Source: CAZPMO01 sp964587515 (GTDB lineage: Bacteria > Pseudomonadota > Alphaproteobacteria > MPNO01). Taken from it: 5,438 nucleotides of DNA. Both the position numbers and the translations under genes were made by a program. Below the pieces are notes generated by a model that saw only the letters and a list, made by a program, of their open reading frames with translations, was not told where the DNA came from and did not search any database. The DNA lies in contig CAZPMO010000246.1 of the NCBI GenBank assembly GCA_964587515.1, positions 1-5,438 on the forward strand. The letters run 5' to 3'. Position 1 is the stretch's first letter. Every line of letters starts with the position of its first letter. Positions 4,407 through 5,438 of the stretch are shown piece after piece.

Positions 4407-5438
4407 ATGGGACAGAACGGGGTTGGGCAACCGGTATCGCGCGAGGAGGATCCGTACCTGCTGCGCGGCGCGGGGCGCTATGTGGATGATGTCCGGGTGA
4501 TGGGGACCACCTTCGGCGTCGTGCTGCGCTCGCCCCATGCTCATGCTTCCATCCGTTCGATCGACGCGCGCGCCGCGAAAGCCGCGCCGGGCGTGCTGCT
4601 GGTGCTGACCGGCGCCGACGACGCGGTGATGGCGCTCGGCGTCCAGTCGCCGCGCATGCCGCGCAAGAGCCGCGACGGCTCGCCCGCCTTCGTGTGTCCA
4701 CAATTCACCCTGGCGCGCGACCGGGTGCGCTATGTGGGCGATTACGTGGCCTTCGTGGTGGCGGAAACGCTGGCCCAGGCCAAGGACGCGGCCGAGCTGA
4801 TCGAGGTCGATTACCAGGAACTGCCGGCCGTGATCTCTATCGAGGACGCGGTGAAGTCGGACGCGCCGCTGCTGTGGGACGAATGCCCCGGCAACGAAGC
4901 CTATTTCCACGAGGGCGGCGACAAGGCGGCGGTCGATGCCGCCTTCGCCCGCGCCGACCACGTGGTGACGCACAGGATGGTGATCAACCGCATCACCACC
5001 AACTCCATGGAGCCGCGCGGCTGCCTGGCCGATTACGACCCGCACGAGGACCGTCACATATTGCGCTGCACGGTGCAGGCGCCGCACCGCATTCGCGGCA
5101 TCCTGGCGACCCAGATCTTCAAGCTGCCGGAATCCAGCTTCCGGGTGGTCGCCGACAATGTCGGCGGCGGCTTCGGCATGAAGGGCGGCTGCTATCCGGA
5201 ATATGCGTTGTCGGTGCTGGCCGCGAAGCTGATCCGCCGGCCGGTGAAGTGGATCAGCGAACGCGGCGAAGGGCTGCTGAGCGACGAGCAGGCGCGCGAC
5301 AACGTCACCGAGGCCGAGCTTGCCCTCGATGCCGACGGCAAGTTCCTCGCCCTGCGCGTCAGCACCATCGCCGCGGTGGGCGCGCACAACAATTCCGATC
5401 GCAGCTCCGGGCCGCAAATCCAGAATCTCGGCGTGCTG
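4407..5438 (+). CDS. Molybdenum hydroxylase large subunit (CoxL/XdhA-type), 3' truncated
   Basis: The first 344 residues of a molybdopterin-binding large subunit of the xanthine dehydrogenase/aldehyde oxidase/CO dehydrogenase family; full-length members have about 760-800. These enzymes hydroxylate C-H bonds with water, passing electrons to FeS and FAD subunits. Visible family signatures in order are LRGAGRYVDD (19-28), RSPHAHASI (41-49), RYVGDYVAFVVAET in the first domain, NSMEPRG (199-205), the cofactor-contacting VGGGFGMKG (252-260) and KWISERGE (281-288). The segment that separates true form I CO dehydrogenase (AYxCSFR) lies beyond the window, so an annotation as CO dehydrogenase would be premature; aldehyde, purine or N-heterocycle oxidation is equally possible. 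No small or medium subunit precedes it, so partners, if adjacent, must be downstream. The frame is intact to the edge. Confidence 0.93.
   Translation, partial: MGQNGVGQPVSREEDPYLLRGAGRYVDDVRVMGTTFGVVLRSPHAHASIRSIDARAAKAAPGVLLVLTGADDAVMALGVQSPRMPRKSRDGSPAFVCPQFTLARDRVRYVGDYVAFVVAETLAQAKDAAELIEVDYQELPAVISIEDAVKSDAPLLWDECPGNEAYFHEGGDKAAVDAAFARADHVVTHRMVINRITTNSMEPRGCLADYDPHEDRHILRCTVQAPHRIRGILATQIFKLPESSFRVVADNVGGGFGMKGGCYPEYALSVLAAKLIRRPVKWISERGEGLLSDEQARDNVTEAELALDADGKFLALRVSTIAAVGAHNNSDRSSGPQIQNLGVL

Noticed and set aside
3876..5417. 513-residue minus-strand open frame
   Set aside because: It is antisense to the clearly coding molybdenum hydroxylase and methyltransferase end; the Arg/His/Gly-rich composition is typical of shadow frames in GC-rich DNA.

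Overview
The window is GC-rich DNA with strong G/C preference at third codon positions, ATG/GTG/TTG starts and AGGAGG-type ribosome binding sites. Together with a VanA-like Rieske oxygenase, a zinc-free MDR oxidoreductase and a CoxL/XdhA-type molybdenum hydroxylase, this suggests a metabolically versatile alphaproteobacterium (sphingomonad- or rhizobium-like). The genus cannot be fixed from the sequence alone.

Left third (1-1340): a zone of broken or unrecognised genes. Two gene remnants meet tail to tail at about position 106: a plus-strand coding-like stretch with an internal TAA, and a minus-strand C-terminal fragment rich in Gly/Thr/Ser. A 108-base non-coding stretch (264-371) follows, holding a hairpin and a plausible sigma70-type promoter. 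Next comes a polytopic membrane protein of about 8 helices, split by an in-frame TAG at 594-596. Its N-terminal part appears to start at a CTG placed correctly behind a GGAGGT ribosome binding site.

Middle and right (1393-5438): a same-strand series of metabolic genes. In order they are an intact Rieske non-heme iron oxygenase of the vanillate demethylase class (341 aa), an intact zinc-independent quinone-oxidoreductase-like MDR protein (327 aa), a class I SAM-dependent methyltransferase disrupted by one extra A in a run of seven A's, and the first 344 residues of a molybdenum hydroxylase large subunit that runs off the window. The oxidoreductase and methyltransferase are 8 bases apart and probably co-transcribed. 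The oxygenase lies 62 bases upstream of the oxidoreductase. The molybdenum hydroxylase has its own leader and a candidate promoter.

Working model (inference): the right-hand genes form an accessory catabolic module for an aromatic, heterocyclic or methoxylated compound. The Mo enzyme would hydroxylate using water, the Rieske enzyme would hydroxylate or demethylate using O2, and the MDR protein would reduce an enone or quinone. No reductase for the Rieske enzyme, no FeS or FAD subunits for the Mo enzyme and no regulator lie in the window, so the substrate cannot be named. I see no tRNA, rRNA, CRISPR array or complete insertion sequence. I do not see convincing evidence of a wholly new system. 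The most notable signals are the amber-split membrane protein, the possible CTG start and the A7 frameshift.
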